A stretch of DNA of 64,000 nucleotides from Fuerstiella marisgermanici (GCF_001983935.1 NZ_CP017641.1:4154001-4218000), one strand, 5' to 3'. Positions 27,029 to 36,666 are shown, numbered from the stretch's first letter. Numbers and translations are program-made. Notes: generated from the letters alone by a model not told the origin.

Positions 27029-29930
27029 GTTCCACTTCTTTGATCTGGAAGCGAGCGAAATCGATGACGACGCCGCTGTCAGTCACCGTTAAGCCCTGAA
27101 CGGTCTCACGCGCGCCAGACCGGACTCGCGCGGCCGCAGGTGGTCGAGCCGTCAAAACGCGACACGCTGTGGCGCGACCTTCGGTTTCTTCCAGCAACAG
27201 AACCACCTTCGTCGATGGAACCGATTCGCTCGATTCGCCTGCTGTTGCCGCAGCACATTCGGTGCGGATGCGAGCGGCAATCACGTTCTTTGCGGACAGC
27301 CCCAAAATCCAGGCCGAATCGGCATTGGACGGCCGAGCGTTTTCAGTCGAGCGCTGGATGATGGGGCTTAAAACTTCCGACGCGACTCGCATGGGGAAGC
27401 CCTGATTGAAGTCTAAAGTGAATTCGAATCTCCGATCGCATTCGCCTTCGACCAAAAGCAAACTGTCCAGCATGCGGCGGCCACTGCGGCGATGATACGG
27501 GCGACCGTGAGGCACAATCAGTAAACGGCTGTCGGCATCAGTGACTTCAACGTAATCCGGTGACTCAAAACGTTCCCCTCGGAAGCCTCGAGCCTGGCCG
27601 AGCATCCCGCGAGTGATGGACGCTGATTCGTCTTCCCAAGCAAAGCGAGCCGCATAGTAGGTCATCCAGGGGTTGCCAACCGCTTCAGAAGGTACGTCAT
27701 CGAATTCGATCCGTACCTGCAGCCGACTGGAATTACGGTGCAGCGAAACGGTTTGCCGAAACGTGGCTCTCACCTCGCCCGTCACAACGTCGGTAATTTG
27801 TGACGTCGTTTCTATGGCGGCCATCATCGGTCCGGCATGGGTGACTCGGGAAGAAACCAATTGTGTCGTGGCATAAGACGTGGTCACTTCTTCGCCGTCA
27901 ACATGAAACGTTTTACTGTTGTCGTAACGGAACGCCACCTGCTGACTGACTCGGTTCGCTCGCTGATTGTGGAACGTGACAGATGCGATGCCGCCCGTCG
28001 TTTCACTTAGCTGTACTTCGAAGAACTGGTTTCGCAGCACCAGATCTTCGGCCAGCGGCTTGCCCTTTGTTTTCGCCAACGTTACCGGTGACTCTCCTTG
28101 CGGACATTCCGTCAGCCATGCAAAACCGCCCGCCGGCACATTGACCTGCAATTGAATCGCCTGATTCTGCTCGCGCGCTTCTTCGATGGACGGCGACGCG
28201 GCGGGCAACTGGTACGTACCCGGCCACTCAACAACAGCCGTTCGCTTCCACGGTAACGGATTGATCAGGCAGATTCCCTTGCTGGTGGATTCCACGCGAG
28301 GAATCAGGTTCTGCAATTGATCCGCAGTCTTGTCAGCAAGCTCTTTCAATTGCGACGCAATCGCGGTGAGCCGTTCGGCCTGCTGAGCTGAATCGCCGTC
28401 GGCCTCAAATGCAAGTCGAGTCGCTTCCTCTTTGTTCAACTGCTGTTCAACGTGATCCGTACCGGCGTCTTGAGCCCGTGCAGGCTTCAAAATCGCGTGA
28501 AGAGCATCTACAGCGGCCACGGATTCCAACACACTTCGCTGCTGATGTAGTGCGGCGGGTGATGAAATCGGAGCTTCCGTTTTCAATACGGAGGACTGAA
28601 TCAAATAAGGGCTTAGGTATTCGCCTTCATCAAACTTCGTTGGCGACGCCTGGCCGTTTGTGTGGTCGATGAAATCGGTGATCGTGACGAACCGCCCCAG
28701 CACCGGTGCGAATTCTGCGGCGATGCGAAGGTCGTTCAACCACGGAGTCTGCAGTTCGGGCAGGCGAGCCAACAACATGACGGCAGAGGTGTCTTCCTGC
28801 ATGCTTTCGTTTAAACGATCAGCGAACCGCAAGAACGAAGCAGCTCCATCAATGGCCAGTGGGATCCGTGACACGGCCGGAATAGTCGCTCCGTCCGGAG
28901 CCTGCCATTGCAGTTGTCCAAATTCGCGATCCGGATAAAGCCCATCATCCAGCACCACATGCAACGCCGACTGAAAATCGAAGTGCGAAAGAATGGTTGG
29001 CAGACTGCTGGTCAACCCGAACCGTCGTCGCGCCCAATGCGGCGCAGTGTCTTTTAGAATCGGCCGCAGTCCGTCGAGAGCCGATTTGATATCGGAATAC
29101 AGAGTACTCAGCGAACCAAGTGACGTGCGCAGTTCGTACTGGTGCCCGGTCATCAGAGCCAACCGCCCGTCCTGTACGGCGGCAGCGATGACCTGCTGCA
29201 GCGAGGGTGAAGTTTCGCAATGAGCTTGAAGTTCTCGGCCACTGCAGATTAGAGTCAGTGGTGCTGTGTCGGAGATCAGCGTCTGCAGTTCGTCGCCCGT
29301 CGTTTGTTCAGACGGCAGGCACATATCCACAAGGTAACTGTCGACGGGGTAGAACTGTTCGCGGCATTCCTGAAGACATTCAAAGCAACGCCGCAAGTGG
29401 TCGTTTGCCTTGTCGACGTCGCCAACCAACGCCGCATCGGCTGCCGACTGAGCTTCCGATTTCAGAAGGTAAGTGTCGGGGTCGACGTAATGGTGCATCC
29501 GGCGACTCAGCAGCGACACCACAAGGTGGTGGACTCCCAGCGAAAGAAATGCAGCCAACAGGTCCGCTGGAACTTCGCTTTCCGCGGGGAACTTTTCATC
29601 GACAGCCGCCAGCCATTCCGAGCGATCGCTGCAACCACTGAGCGCCACGCTTAACGTGTCGGAAAGTTGGTCCTGCCAATCGTGTCCCAGCCAGTCTTCG
29701 GAACATTCGGGAACAATGACGACCTGCTGCCCTGTCGGCAGATCGTTGGATTCGGCCTGGCGATACTGAGGAATGTCAGTGGATCGCGCCAGCAATTGCG
29801 GGTGCCAGGCGACGGCGAATGCATTCAGCAGGGACGCCGCACCGCGCTCGTTAAGATCCGTCGGCAGATCCTCAATGGAGTAGCCGGGGATGAGGATGGT
29901 GATTTCCTGATAGTCGCGATCGAGCGGCAT
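27018..29930 (-). CDS. GH38-like alpha-mannosidase-family protein, possibly without catalytic nucleophile
   Basis: 970 residues without a signal peptide. The C-terminal half has the beta-sandwich architecture of GH38 (LRNQFFEVQLSETTGGIASV, followed by sugar-hydrolase-type beta strands). The N-terminal half appears to be a degenerate GH38 alpha/beta barrel. The segment R-R-R-F-G-L-T-S-S-L-P-T-I-L aligns by eye with the family motif W-x-x-D-x-F-G-x-x-x-x-L-P-Q-I-L, but an arginine sits where the nucleophilic aspartate is expected. The protein may be inactive as a mannosidase, bind sugar only, or use another residue. An intracellular location is inferred from the lack of signal. The start ATG lies at 29928-29930. 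Confidence 0.75.
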   Translation of the reverse strand: MPLDRDYQEITILIPGYSIEDLPTDLNERGAASLLNAFAVAWHPQLLARSTDIPQYRQAESNDLPTGQQVVIVPECSEDWLGHDWQDQLSDTLSVALSGCSDRSEWLAAVDEKFPAESEVPADLLAAFLSLGVHHLVVSLLSRRMHHYVDPDTYLLKSEAQSAADAALVGDVDKANDHLRRCFECLQECREQFYPVDSYLVDMCLPSEQTTGDELQTLISDTAPLTLICSGRELQAHCETSPSLQQVIAAAVQDGRLALMTGHQYELRTSLGSLSTLYSDIKSALDGLRPILKDTAPHWARRRFGLTSSLPTILSHFDFQSALHVVLDDGLYPDREFGQLQWQAPDGATIPAVSRIPLAIDGAASFLRFADRLNESMQEDTSAVMLLARLPELQTPWLNDLRIAAEFAPVLGRFVTITDFIDHTNGQASPTKFDEGEYLSPYLIQSSVLKTEAPISSPAALHQQRSVLESVAAVDALHAILKPARAQDAGTDHVEQQLNKEEATRLAFEADGDSAQQAERLTAIASQLKELADKTADQLQNLIPRVESTSKGICLINPLPWKRTAVVEWPGTYQLPAASPSIEEAREQNQAIQLQVNVPAGGFAWLTECPQGESPVTLAKTKGKPLAEDLVLRNQFFEVQLSETTGGIASVTFHNQRANRVSQQVAFRYDNSKTFHVDGEEVTTSYATTQLVSSRVTHAGPMMAAIETTSQITDVVTGEVRATFRQTVSLHRNSSRLQVRIEFDDVPSEAVGNPWMTYYAARFAWEDESASITRGMLGQARGFRGERFESPDYVEVTDADSRLLIVPHGRPYHRRSGRRMLDSLLLVEGECDRRFEFTLDFNQGFPMRVASEVLSPIIQRSTENARPSNADSAWILGLSAKNVIAARIRTECAAATAGESSESVPSTKVVLLLEETEGRATACRVLTARPPAAARVRSGARETVQGLTVTDSGVVIDFARFQIKEVELTF

Positions 29931-30378
29931 TGCGGGTGGGGGAATCGTCTTGGAGTGTTAAGAAATCGGCCTTCAGCCGAAGATTTCGAATGTAGACGTA
30001 TCGTAGCGAAACTCGCGCGAAGTTTCGGCCACAACAAAAAGCATCGTGAACGACAGAACACGCCGCGACGCCGTCGCCTCAGCTCTCGAACGCTCAGAGT
30101 TTTGGCAGTGAGCACGAGCGGAATAAGCAGATCACACTTACTCCACAATCACCGATCACAGTCAGTGTGTGCATCCAGCAATGCGTACTATCGCCCTTAG
30201 AGTTGGCGCAAAGTGTTGAAAACACAGGATTTACCAAAGATGGCGATGTACAGAAACCAGAGTCGTTGCAGGAGAATTGTGTCAGAAAACAGGTTGTCAC
30301 CCCTCGAAAATCTGTCACAATGAAGGTCCCGCCCAGTTTTACCATTTCATTCCATTTTTGCCTGTTCGGGCCGCCCTA
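29931..30378. other. Intergenic region between divergent genes
   Basis: About 450 bases between the GH38-like gene and the PIN/TRAM gene. Short open frames here have no recognised content. An upstream in-frame extension of the PIN gene begins with TTG at 30277 but lacks a proper ribosome binding site. Promoters for both genes are expected. Confidence 0.4.
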
Positions 30379-31413
30379 ATGCTGCTTGTCATCCTGCGTG
30401 TCGCTTACCTGCTGGTCTGTGTCGGCGCAGTCTTAGCCTACATCAATCCTGAAGACATCCCCGGTGCTGCGCCTTCGCTTCCTTCCATTGTCAGCGAAAA
30501 CAAGCTGTGGGCCTTCTTCATTCTGTTGTTCCTGACTCAGGTCGTCACCATCTTCGACATGCTGATCAGGAAGAAACGGATTGAGGTCATTTCGGCAATC
30601 TATTTTGGAATCCTCGTCGGCGTGCTGCTGGCATTCCTGATGAACCAGGCCCTGACGCCCATCGTCAAACCGCCATACACCAACATGGCTGTGATGGTCT
30701 CGCTGCTGATCTTCCCCTACATCTGCGTGTCACTGCTGCTGCAGACCAAAGATGATTTTCGCTTTGTGATTCCCTACGTCGAATTCGCCCGTGACCTGAA
30801 AGGCGGACGGCCGCTTGTCGTGGACAGCAGTTCGTTAATTGATGGTCGCATCGCGGACGTGGTAGAAACCCAAATTCTTGAATCTCAGCTGATCGTGCCC
30901 GACTTCGTGCTGGCGGAAGTTCAGGATATCGCGGACAGCAATGACAAGAACCGACGAATTCGTGGACGACGCGGTTTGGAAGTGCTGGCCACGATGCAAA
31001 AGAGCCCACACACCGACGTGCGAGTTCACGAAACAAACCGCAACGAATTTCGGTCCATGGCCGTCGACCACAAGATTGTGGAGTTAGCCAAGCAGCTTCG
31101 CGGCGGCGTCATCACCAACGACTTCAACCTTAATAAAGTGGCCAGCGTACAGGGGATCTCGGTGATCAACCTGAACGATGTCGCCACCGCCCTGCGGCCT
31201 CGATTTATCCCCGGCGAACGCCTGCGGATTAAGATCATCAAAGAAGGTGAAGGTCCGGGACAGGGAGTCGGCTATCTGGACGACGGCACGATGGTGGTTT
31301 GCGAAGGAGCAGCCACAAGAATCGGCGCGGAAGTGGACAGCATTGTCAGCAGTGTTCTGCAGAGTAGCGCTGGTCGGATGATCTTTGCGAAACCCGTTCA
31401 CAGCGCGAGCTGA
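30379..31413 (+). CDS. Membrane-anchored PIN/TRAM domain protein (YacL-like)
   Basis: 344 residues from the ATG at 30379. Four hydrophobic helices fill the first about 135 residues, then a PIN ribonuclease-like domain begins with V-V-D-S-S-S-L-I-D-G-R-I-A-D-V. Acidic residues expected of a PIN site are present (that first Asp, the later E-V-Q-D and T-N-D-F-N-L). A C-terminal TRAM domain follows (RPRFIPGERLRIKIIKEG, then GVGYLDDGTMVV), a probable RNA-binding fold. The order TM-PIN-TRAM matches YacL of Gram-positives and cyanobacteria, a conserved protein of uncertain role, probably RNA-related. It is convergent with the RsbW-like gene with 1 base between stops. Confidence 0.92.
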   Translation: MLLVILRVAYLLVCVGAVLAYINPEDIPGAAPSLPSIVSENKLWAFFILLFLTQVVTIFDMLIRKKRIEVISAIYFGILVGVLLAFLMNQALTPIVKPPYTNMAVMVSLLIFPYICVSLLLQTKDDFRFVIPYVEFARDLKGGRPLVVDSSSLIDGRIADVVETQILESQLIVPDFVLAEVQDIADSNDKNRRIRGRRGLEVLATMQKSPHTDVRVHETNRNEFRSMAVDHKIVELAKQLRGGVITNDFNLNKVASVQGISVINLNDVATALRPRFIPGERLRIKIIKEGEGPGQGVGYLDDGTMVVCEGAATRIGAEVDSIVSSVLQSSAGRMIFAKPVHSAS

Positions 31414-31414
31414 A

Positions 31415-31858
31415 TTATTCGTCATCGTCTTCGATGATGGGCAGCTCAGAATTTCGTTCGCGTTCCATCGTGATCCTGCGGCCACCGTCTGAGTATTCGA
31501 CGAAGTCCAGGTAGGCTCGCATCAGCATGAGTCCACGACCGCCCGGTTGGTCGATATGATCTTCGTCGGTCGGGTCGGGCACATCGCCAGGGTCAAAGCC
31601 TTCACCTTCGTCCTGGACGACAACGTGCAGCCGTTGGTCTGACACGTTGGCGATAACAGAGACCTGCTTTTCCAGATCGCCGCCGTTTCCGTGTCGGATC
31701 GCGTTGGTGATGGCTTCTTCCAGCGATAAACGCATCGCGAAGATATCCTTCATGGAGTAGCTATGATGCTCCATCAAAGAAATGATGCGTTCCTGCACCG
31801 CCAGCCCCTGAGAGGTGTCGCTGGGAATCGAAACGCTCAGTTGCGATGCTTCCGCCAT
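31415..31858 (-). CDS. RsbW-like anti-sigma-factor serine kinase (HATPase)
   Basis: 147 residues from the ATG at 31856-31858. GHKL ATPase motifs are clear: N-box E-E-A-I-T-N-A-I-R-H-G-N, G1 D-E-G-E-G-F-D-P, and G2 G-G-R-G-L-M-L-M. Proteins of this size and type act as anti-sigma kinases that phosphorylate a STAS-domain antagonist. A GTG start at 31897 would add 13 residues of no conserved character. The STAS gene lies upstream on the same strand, so the pair forms a partner-switching module. No sigma factor gene is adjacent, so the regulated sigma factor or other target must be elsewhere. The C-terminus is acidic. Confidence 0.9.
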   Translation of the reverse strand: MAEASQLSVSIPSDTSQGLAVQERIISLMEHHSYSMKDIFAMRLSLEEAITNAIRHGNGGDLEKQVSVIANVSDQRLHVVVQDEGEGFDPGDVPDPTDEDHIDQPGGRGLMLMRAYLDFVEYSDGGRRITMERERNSELPIIEDDDE

Positions 31859-32010
31859 GTGGCTTTGAATCTCCGTTGCCGGGACGCATGTTTCCACGCG
31901 CTGTGCAAAGACGTGTGTGAAAAGATGGCTATCAGCAAAGTGCCCCGGCCCGCCGATAAAGTCAGAACAACGTGCAGCGGATCATTCGATCCGTGAGCAC
32001 GACAGTCACA

Positions 32011-32361
32011 TCAAAACTTGGCCAACGCGTCGTCGAGGTCGCCGCAAAGTGTCAGTACTTTGTGCAGCTGAGTGATCTTGAAGACATCCATGATGTCTTT
32101 CTGAATGTTGCACAGGACGCACTTGCCGCCAGCGGCAGATACTTTTTTGTGCATCGTGATCAATTTGCCGAGAGCAGCGCTGGAAAGATATTCGACGAGC
32201 GAAAAGTCCAGCACGATCTGTTTGCGACCATCCTGATCAACCAGCCCGAACAATTCCTGGCCGATCCTGTCGATGTTCGCTTCATCCAGGATCTTCTTGT
32301 CCAGAAATCGCGCGACAGTGACAGCGCCGATTTCTTCAATATCAATTCGCTGGTCAGACAT
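32011..32361 (-). CDS. STAS-domain anti-sigma-factor antagonist (RsbV/SpoIIAA-like)
   Basis: 116 residues making up one STAS domain. The phosphorylation region reads V-E-Y-L-S-S-A-A-L-G-K-L, matching the D/E-Y-x-S-S-x-G-L motif, with serine present as the target of the kinase. When dephosphorylated, such proteins bind the kinase and free the sigma factor. The gene precedes the kinase gene, with about 150 bases between them. Confidence 0.92.
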   Translation of the reverse strand: MSDQRIDIEEIGAVTVARFLDKKILDEANIDRIGQELFGLVDQDGRKQIVLDFSLVEYLSSAALGKLITMHKKVSAAGGKCVLCNIQKDIMDVFKITQLHKVLTLCGDLDDALAKF

Positions 32362-32633
32362 TCAACTCGTCTCAATCAATGACAGGAAACGGACAATGGC
32401 GCGACGAACTACCAACACAAAATCTGTCGCCGCGCTGCTTTGACGGCTGAGTACAGCCCATGGCCTACATCCGCGCAATAAGCAAAATCGGCCCGCATAG
32501 GCTCCATTAACACGCGTTATCTTTCGCACATTACTTCATCCACCGACACTGTCAAGCCAAGTCGCCGCTTGACGCTGAACGCCGGTCCAGTCTGTTGCGA
32601 GGCGGCGTTTCGCCATCGCGTGCCGATAGTTTC

Positions 32634-32885
32634 TTAACGACTAACCACCAGACTGTTGCGGATCACACGCCCGCTGGTAAGACTGCGGATGCTCTCCTGA
32701 GCGTACTGTTTTTCGTGCCACGTATTTACGTGACCATCCAGAATAACTTCGTCATCCGCCAGGCGGACCTGAATAGCCCCACTCGAAATTCGAGCCACAG
32801 CCCGTTCCATTAAGTCCAGCACCTGATGCTGCAGATCGATGCGATAGGTTTGGCGCGACGAGCGGCTGGCGAGAGGTTTCTGCAT
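32634..32885 (-). CDS. Small BON-domain protein
   Basis: 83 residues from the ATG at 32883-32885. Most of it is a BON-like domain: V-L-D-L-M-E-R-A-V-A-R-I, then I-Q-V-R-L-A-D-D-E-V-I-L-D-G-H-V-N-T-W-H-E-K-Q, then ending R-V-I-R-N-S-L-V-V. BON domains in OsmY and relatives bind membranes or partner proteins. No signal peptide is seen. The possible upstream extension to 32927 needs a TTG start. It is divergent from truC. Confidence 0.7.
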   Translation of the reverse strand: MQKPLASRSSRQTYRIDLQHQVLDLMERAVARISSGAIQVRLADDEVILDGHVNTWHEKQYAQESIRSLTSGRVIRNSLVVSR

Positions 32886-33071
32886 GGGCCCTGCGAATAG
32901 TTGGAGGGAAGAAAATCGCTGCGGCAAGTAGGGGTGTCACTGTGTATCGACACACCTTTCAGCCGACCTTTGGGTGAATCGGCAAATTCTGCCGAAGCCA
33001 GACCTCAACGATACTTTTGGAATGAATGTGATGCTGGCGACGATTACCGCGATGTTGGAATTGATGACGGA

Positions 33072-33800
33072 ATGACAATCTCACTGCCAGTGTTATTTGA
33101 AGATGAGTGTCTGATCGCAGTGGATAAGCCGGCCGGAATGTTCGTCCATCGCAGCGAAGCAGATCGCAATGACACGGATGTTGTCGTTCAACGAGTGCGC
33201 GAGCACACCGGCCATTTTGTTTATCCGGCTCACAGACTCGATCGGGCGACCTCGGGGATTGTGCTGCTGGCGAAGTCGCCCGACACGGCCGCTTTGGTCG
33301 GAGCGCTGTTTGCCGAACGCCGCGTCAGGAAAGTTTACCGAGCCCTAATTCGCGGCCATTGCGAAACGTCCGGTCGTATCGATACGGCACTGATCGCCGC
33401 ACGAGGTCGCGACAAACCTCCTGGGCATCCATATCGAGAACCTCAGGACGCGATCACTGAATTTCAACGGTTGCAAACGTTCGAAATCCCGTTCTGTTCC
33501 GATCGTTACCCGACCACTCGATGCAGCCTTGTTGACGTTCAACCGTTGACCGGCCGCTATCACCAAATCCGACGTCACTTCAATTACGAATCGCATCCTG
33601 TGATCGGGGATACGTCTCACGGCGATAATCGGCAGAACCAGTTCTACCGTTCTCGCTTCGGCTTAAATCGACTCATGCTGGCCGCAGTGCGACTGGAATT
33701 CGAACACCCGATGACTCAGCGGTCAGTGGTCGTCGAATGCGAGCCAGCCGCTGAATTTCAGGTATTAATGGAGCAGCTGCAGCCGTTTCAATTACGGTGA
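33072..33800 (+). CDS. truC: RluA-family tRNA pseudouridine synthase C
   Basis: 242 residues from the ATG at 33072. The catalytic motif H-R-L-D-R-A-T-S-G contains the nucleophilic Asp of RluA-family pseudouridine synthases. The C-terminal motif V-I-G-D-T-S-H-G-D-N-R-Q-N, followed by G-L-N-R-L-M-L, is the TruC-type ending. TruC modifies U65 of some tRNAs in E. coli. No S4 domain is present, as expected for TruC. An upstream in-frame extension to 32901 has no similarity to the family and is left out. Confidence 0.85.
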   Translation: MTISLPVLFEDECLIAVDKPAGMFVHRSEADRNDTDVVVQRVREHTGHFVYPAHRLDRATSGIVLLAKSPDTAALVGALFAERRVRKVYRALIRGHCETSGRIDTALIAARGRDKPPGHPYREPQDAITEFQRLQTFEIPFCSDRYPTTRCSLVDVQPLTGRYHQIRRHFNYESHPVIGDTSHGDNRQNQFYRSRFGLNRLMLAAVRLEFEHPMTQRSVVVECEPAAEFQVLMEQLQPFQLR

Positions 33801-33807
33801 TTGCTGC

Positions 33808-34743
33808 TTAGGCAGTGTGAGCGAGCGTCAGTGGTGAGGCCGACGATTCCAGAATCCCGGCAAGCTGGGAGCCAACCTGTTGGGCATGGTCGGGCGTCGG
33901 TGACTGCAGCGGAGGAGCAATCTCGGCGCGGCACAGACCGCAATGCGACATCGCCAGCTTTAGTGCAGGAATCAAGTTCATCTGCCCGTCCGGGTCGAAA
34001 TAAATGCCAGAGAAAACGTCGCTGACAATGGCCTTCACGCGAATCACTTCCGCGTCGTCGCCCGCTTTGGCGGCGTTGAACATGTTGACGTAAACATGAG
34101 GCAACAAATTTCCACCGCCACACACGCCGCCGTCCGCTCCGGCTGCCACGGCTTCCGGAATCAATTCTTCCGGCCCCATAAAGACGGCGAAATCTGAGTT
34201 GTCCGCAAAGTGATCGCATAGTTGCTGAAAGTAGTTCAGATCTCCGCTGCTGTCTTTAACGCCGATGATGTTCGGGTGCTTAGACAGATCCGCGACGGTT
34301 TCCACAGCCAGTGAAATCCTCACACAACCCGGCATGTTGTACAGCACCAGCGGCAAAGGCGAACGGTCGGCCAACTGTCGAAACCAATCGGCCACGGCTT
34401 GCTGATTGGTGGGGAAGTAATAGGGAGCGGCCGCGACAATGGCTGCGGCTCCCGCCGATTCAGCGTGATTGGCAAGCTGAATTGATTCCGCCAGTGATGA
34501 ATCCGTCACGCCAACCAGCACGGGAACTCGCCCATCCGCCGCTTCGCAACTGCGTTCCACCATCTGGTACCGCACTTGATAAGACAGCGACGGCCCTTCG
34601 CCGGTCGTACCCAGCACGAACAGGCCGTTTACACCGCCGGAAATCAGGTGTTCCACAATGCGGCCGACAGCGTCCGGGTCAAGCTGATCGTGTTGCAACA
34701 GCGGCGTTACAACGGGAGGAACAATTCCAGAAAGTCGAAGCAT
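33808..34743 (-). CDS. Dihydrodipicolinate-synthase family aldolase/lyase
   Basis: 311 residues from the ATG at 34741-34743. DapA/NAL superfamily motifs: G-T-T-G-E-G-P-S-L-S for carboxylate binding, V-L-Y-N-M-P-G for the catalytic Tyr, and I-G-V-K-D-S-S-G-D for the Schiff-base lysine. The family includes dihydrodipicolinate synthase, N-acetylneuraminate lyase and sugar-acid aldolases. The sequence does not decide among them, and no lysine or sialate genes are adjacent. It is convergent with truC. Confidence 0.88.
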   Translation of the reverse strand: MLRLSGIVPPVVTPLLQHDQLDPDAVGRIVEHLISGGVNGLFVLGTTGEGPSLSYQVRYQMVERSCEAADGRVPVLVGVTDSSLAESIQLANHAESAGAAAIVAAAPYYFPTNQQAVADWFRQLADRSPLPLVLYNMPGCVRISLAVETVADLSKHPNIIGVKDSSGDLNYFQQLCDHFADNSDFAVFMGPEELIPEAVAAGADGGVCGGGNLLPHVYVNMFNAAKAGDDAEVIRVKAIVSDVFSGIYFDPDGQMNLIPALKLAMSHCGLCRAEIAPPLQSPTPDHAQQVGSQLAGILESSASPLTLAHTA

Positions 34744-34976
34744 GGTTGGCGGTTCGCAGAAGGTGGAGAGGAGGCGAGTTGGCCCAAGTCTACACGCCGT
34801 CAACGCCTCGGACTACGACTTCTGCAAGAATCAGCCACGTTTTTCGGGGCGAGTCGATCGGTTAGACAGAACGGGAGGAATCGCGGGAGGCGGCTTGCAG
34901 AAAAGGAATGTCGGACAGGAAAATCGACATTCGGCGTTAAGCAGACTGCTGTTTTCTGCCGTCGGATTCTCAAAAC

Positions 34977-35807
34977 CTATCGGACCGCCTTCTGGACTCT
35001 TCGGTAGCGGACATAGTCCCGCAGGCCGGGTAGCCCGAATTCGGAATTCGGTGGAATTTCTGCGTGGGGCTGGCAGGGGATCGTGCGTGAGCGATCGTAT
35101 TCCAGGATTGCAGCCGCCTGAGACTTAGCAATCTGCTTCATCCCGCGCCAGTTGAGTGTCATGTAGCTGTCGTCTGCTTCTGGTGTGAGTCGCCCCTGCA
35201 CGATCACCGCGCCGCTGTCGACGCCTTTGTCGACATGAAAGGTCGACCACCCAATTTTCTGCGGCTGTTGATTAAGTAACGCCCAGAAGGAGGAATGACT
35301 TCCTCGGTAGAACGGCGTCAAACCGGGATGCCCACCGATCACCAGACCGCTGGCCGCTAACGCTCGTACCCGTTTGGTCACCCACGACTGAGAATGCACA
35401 ACCAGGATGTCGGGGCGCAGGTCACGGATGGCGGCCATGGATTCGGCATCGCCGTAGTCTCGGCAACTGACCACAGGCCCGTCCCAGCGCTGCAGCGTCT
35501 GATTGATCGCAGCATGGTCGAATAACTCACGATAGATTCTTTGATCCTCATTCCGGTTAATGGCTTGATAGGCCAGCCGAGCTGCCACTTGCGACGCCGT
35601 CGAGCCGATCCCCTGCTTCTTCAGCAACCGTTTGAAGGTGGCGAACGGGAGACCACTCGGTTTCGAATTGGCCTCAACAATTCCCACCAGATTCACGCCA
35701 CTGTTAATCAGTTCGGCGCAAGTCGATCGACAATGCAGCACAGGGTTGATCAGGGCGACAACACGGCTGCCTGATTGCTTTGCCTGCTTGTCGTTGTGAG
35801 GTGTCAT
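34977..35807 (-). CDS. Formyltransferase-fold protein
   Basis: 276 residues. The core resembles the N-terminal domain of methionyl-tRNA and sugar formyltransferases: P-D-I-L-V-V-H-S-Q-S-W, then GGHPGLTPFYRGSHSSFWAL with the catalytic-type H-P-G-x-x-P-x-Y-R-G, and F-H-V-D-K-G-V-D-S-G-A-V-I. The usual N-x-H-P catalytic Asn is replaced by a Gly (G-G-H-P). The C-terminal fMet-tRNA-binding domain is absent. With the deacetylase gene 28 bases upstream, a role in modifying a polysaccharide or amino sugar is inferred. The donor would be 10-formyl-tetrahydrofolate by family analogy. Confidence 0.8.
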   Translation of the reverse strand: MTPHNDKQAKQSGSRVVALINPVLHCRSTCAELINSGVNLVGIVEANSKPSGLPFATFKRLLKKQGIGSTASQVAARLAYQAINRNEDQRIYRELFDHAAINQTLQRWDGPVVSCRDYGDAESMAAIRDLRPDILVVHSQSWVTKRVRALAASGLVIGGHPGLTPFYRGSHSSFWALLNQQPQKIGWSTFHVDKGVDSGAVIVQGRLTPEADDSYMTLNWRGMKQIAKSQAAAILEYDRSRTIPCQPHAEIPPNSEFGLPGLRDYVRYRRVQKAVR

Positions 35808-35835
35808 TGGCGTATGGACGGCGTTGGGAGTGAAT

Positions 35836-36666
35836 TTAACCGGCTTTGTGCAGTTGTCTTCTCTTGTGCATCAATCGCACGTACATCGGGCCCATCAACT
35901 GCTTCACGCTGGATTTGGTGAAGCGTAGAAATCGTTCGGGCAGGATTCCGATCGTCGGGTGAAACAGCCACCGTTGCAGAGTTTCTGGTGAGGTGGTTTC
36001 GACCATCATTAGACGCCCGTAGCATGTGGCATCACCACACGTCCACGTCTTGGTTTGTTGTTCCGACGTAAAGATTTGTCGATACCCGGCGGCACTCGCC
36101 TCTTCCAGAGTTGCCCGGTCACAATCACCGCCTGGAACGCTGGCGTGATCCACGTCGCAATTCAGAAGCTCCTGCAGAACGTCCCGACTGCGTTGCCATT
36201 CATCGCGCATTTCCTGCCGCTTGAGTGACCTGAAGACATCCGGATGACTACAGGAATGGCTACCGATTATGTGGCCGCGCTGATGCAGTTCGACAATCTG
36301 CTGCTCGGTCATGAAGCCTCTGGTGCCGATCAAGTCTGTCGTCACGAAGAACACGCCTCGCCAGCCACGACCTTCCAGCAATTTGGCAGCTGTCGGAGCC
36401 GCCGCGCCGCCATCGTCGAATGTAAATGTAACGGTGGGAGCGACCGGATGGCGGTCATCGTGTTTGCGTCGTTGCGATGGCTGAGTTGACGGCACAACCA
36501 GCAGTTCGGTTTCACTCACAGCATCCAGATAGTCAGCGAATTGCCTCACGGAATGCTTATATTTGGCGGCGGTAGGCTGAGTGAACCCGCTGCTGTCGGG
36601 ACGGTCAGACACGTCATGCAGCAGAAGGCAAATAGACGTGGAATTTGGGTTTGCGTATTGGTTCAC
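35836..36666 (-). CDS. Polysaccharide deacetylase (NodB homology domain)
   Basis: 276 residues from a GTG start at 36664-36666; no better ATG is in frame. NodB motifs are present: T-F-T-F-D-D-G-G with the metal Asp, and H-I-I-G-S-H-S-C-S-H-P-D with the H-S-x-x-H metal site. It belongs to carbohydrate esterase family 4-like enzymes that deacetylate N-acetylglucosamine-containing polymers. No signal peptide is seen, and an N-terminal region of about 90 residues precedes the catalytic motif. It is cotranscribed with the formyltransferase-like gene downstream. Confidence 0.86.
   Translation of the reverse strand: MNQYANPNSTSICLLLHDVSDRPDSSGFTQPTAAKYKHSVRQFADYLDAVSETELLVVPSTQPSQRRKHDDRHPVAPTVTFTFDDGGAAAPTAAKLLEGRGWRGVFFVTTDLIGTRGFMTEQQIVELHQRGHIIGSHSCSHPDVFRSLKRQEMRDEWQRSRDVLQELLNCDVDHASVPGGDCDRATLEEASAAGYRQIFTSEQQTKTWTCGDATCYGRLMMVETTSPETLQRWLFHPTIGILPERFLRFTKSSVKQLMGPMYVRLMHKRRQLHKAG

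Noticed and set aside
32901-33071. N-terminal extension of truC
   Set aside because: No family similarity. The ATG at 33072 gives the normal TruC start and length.
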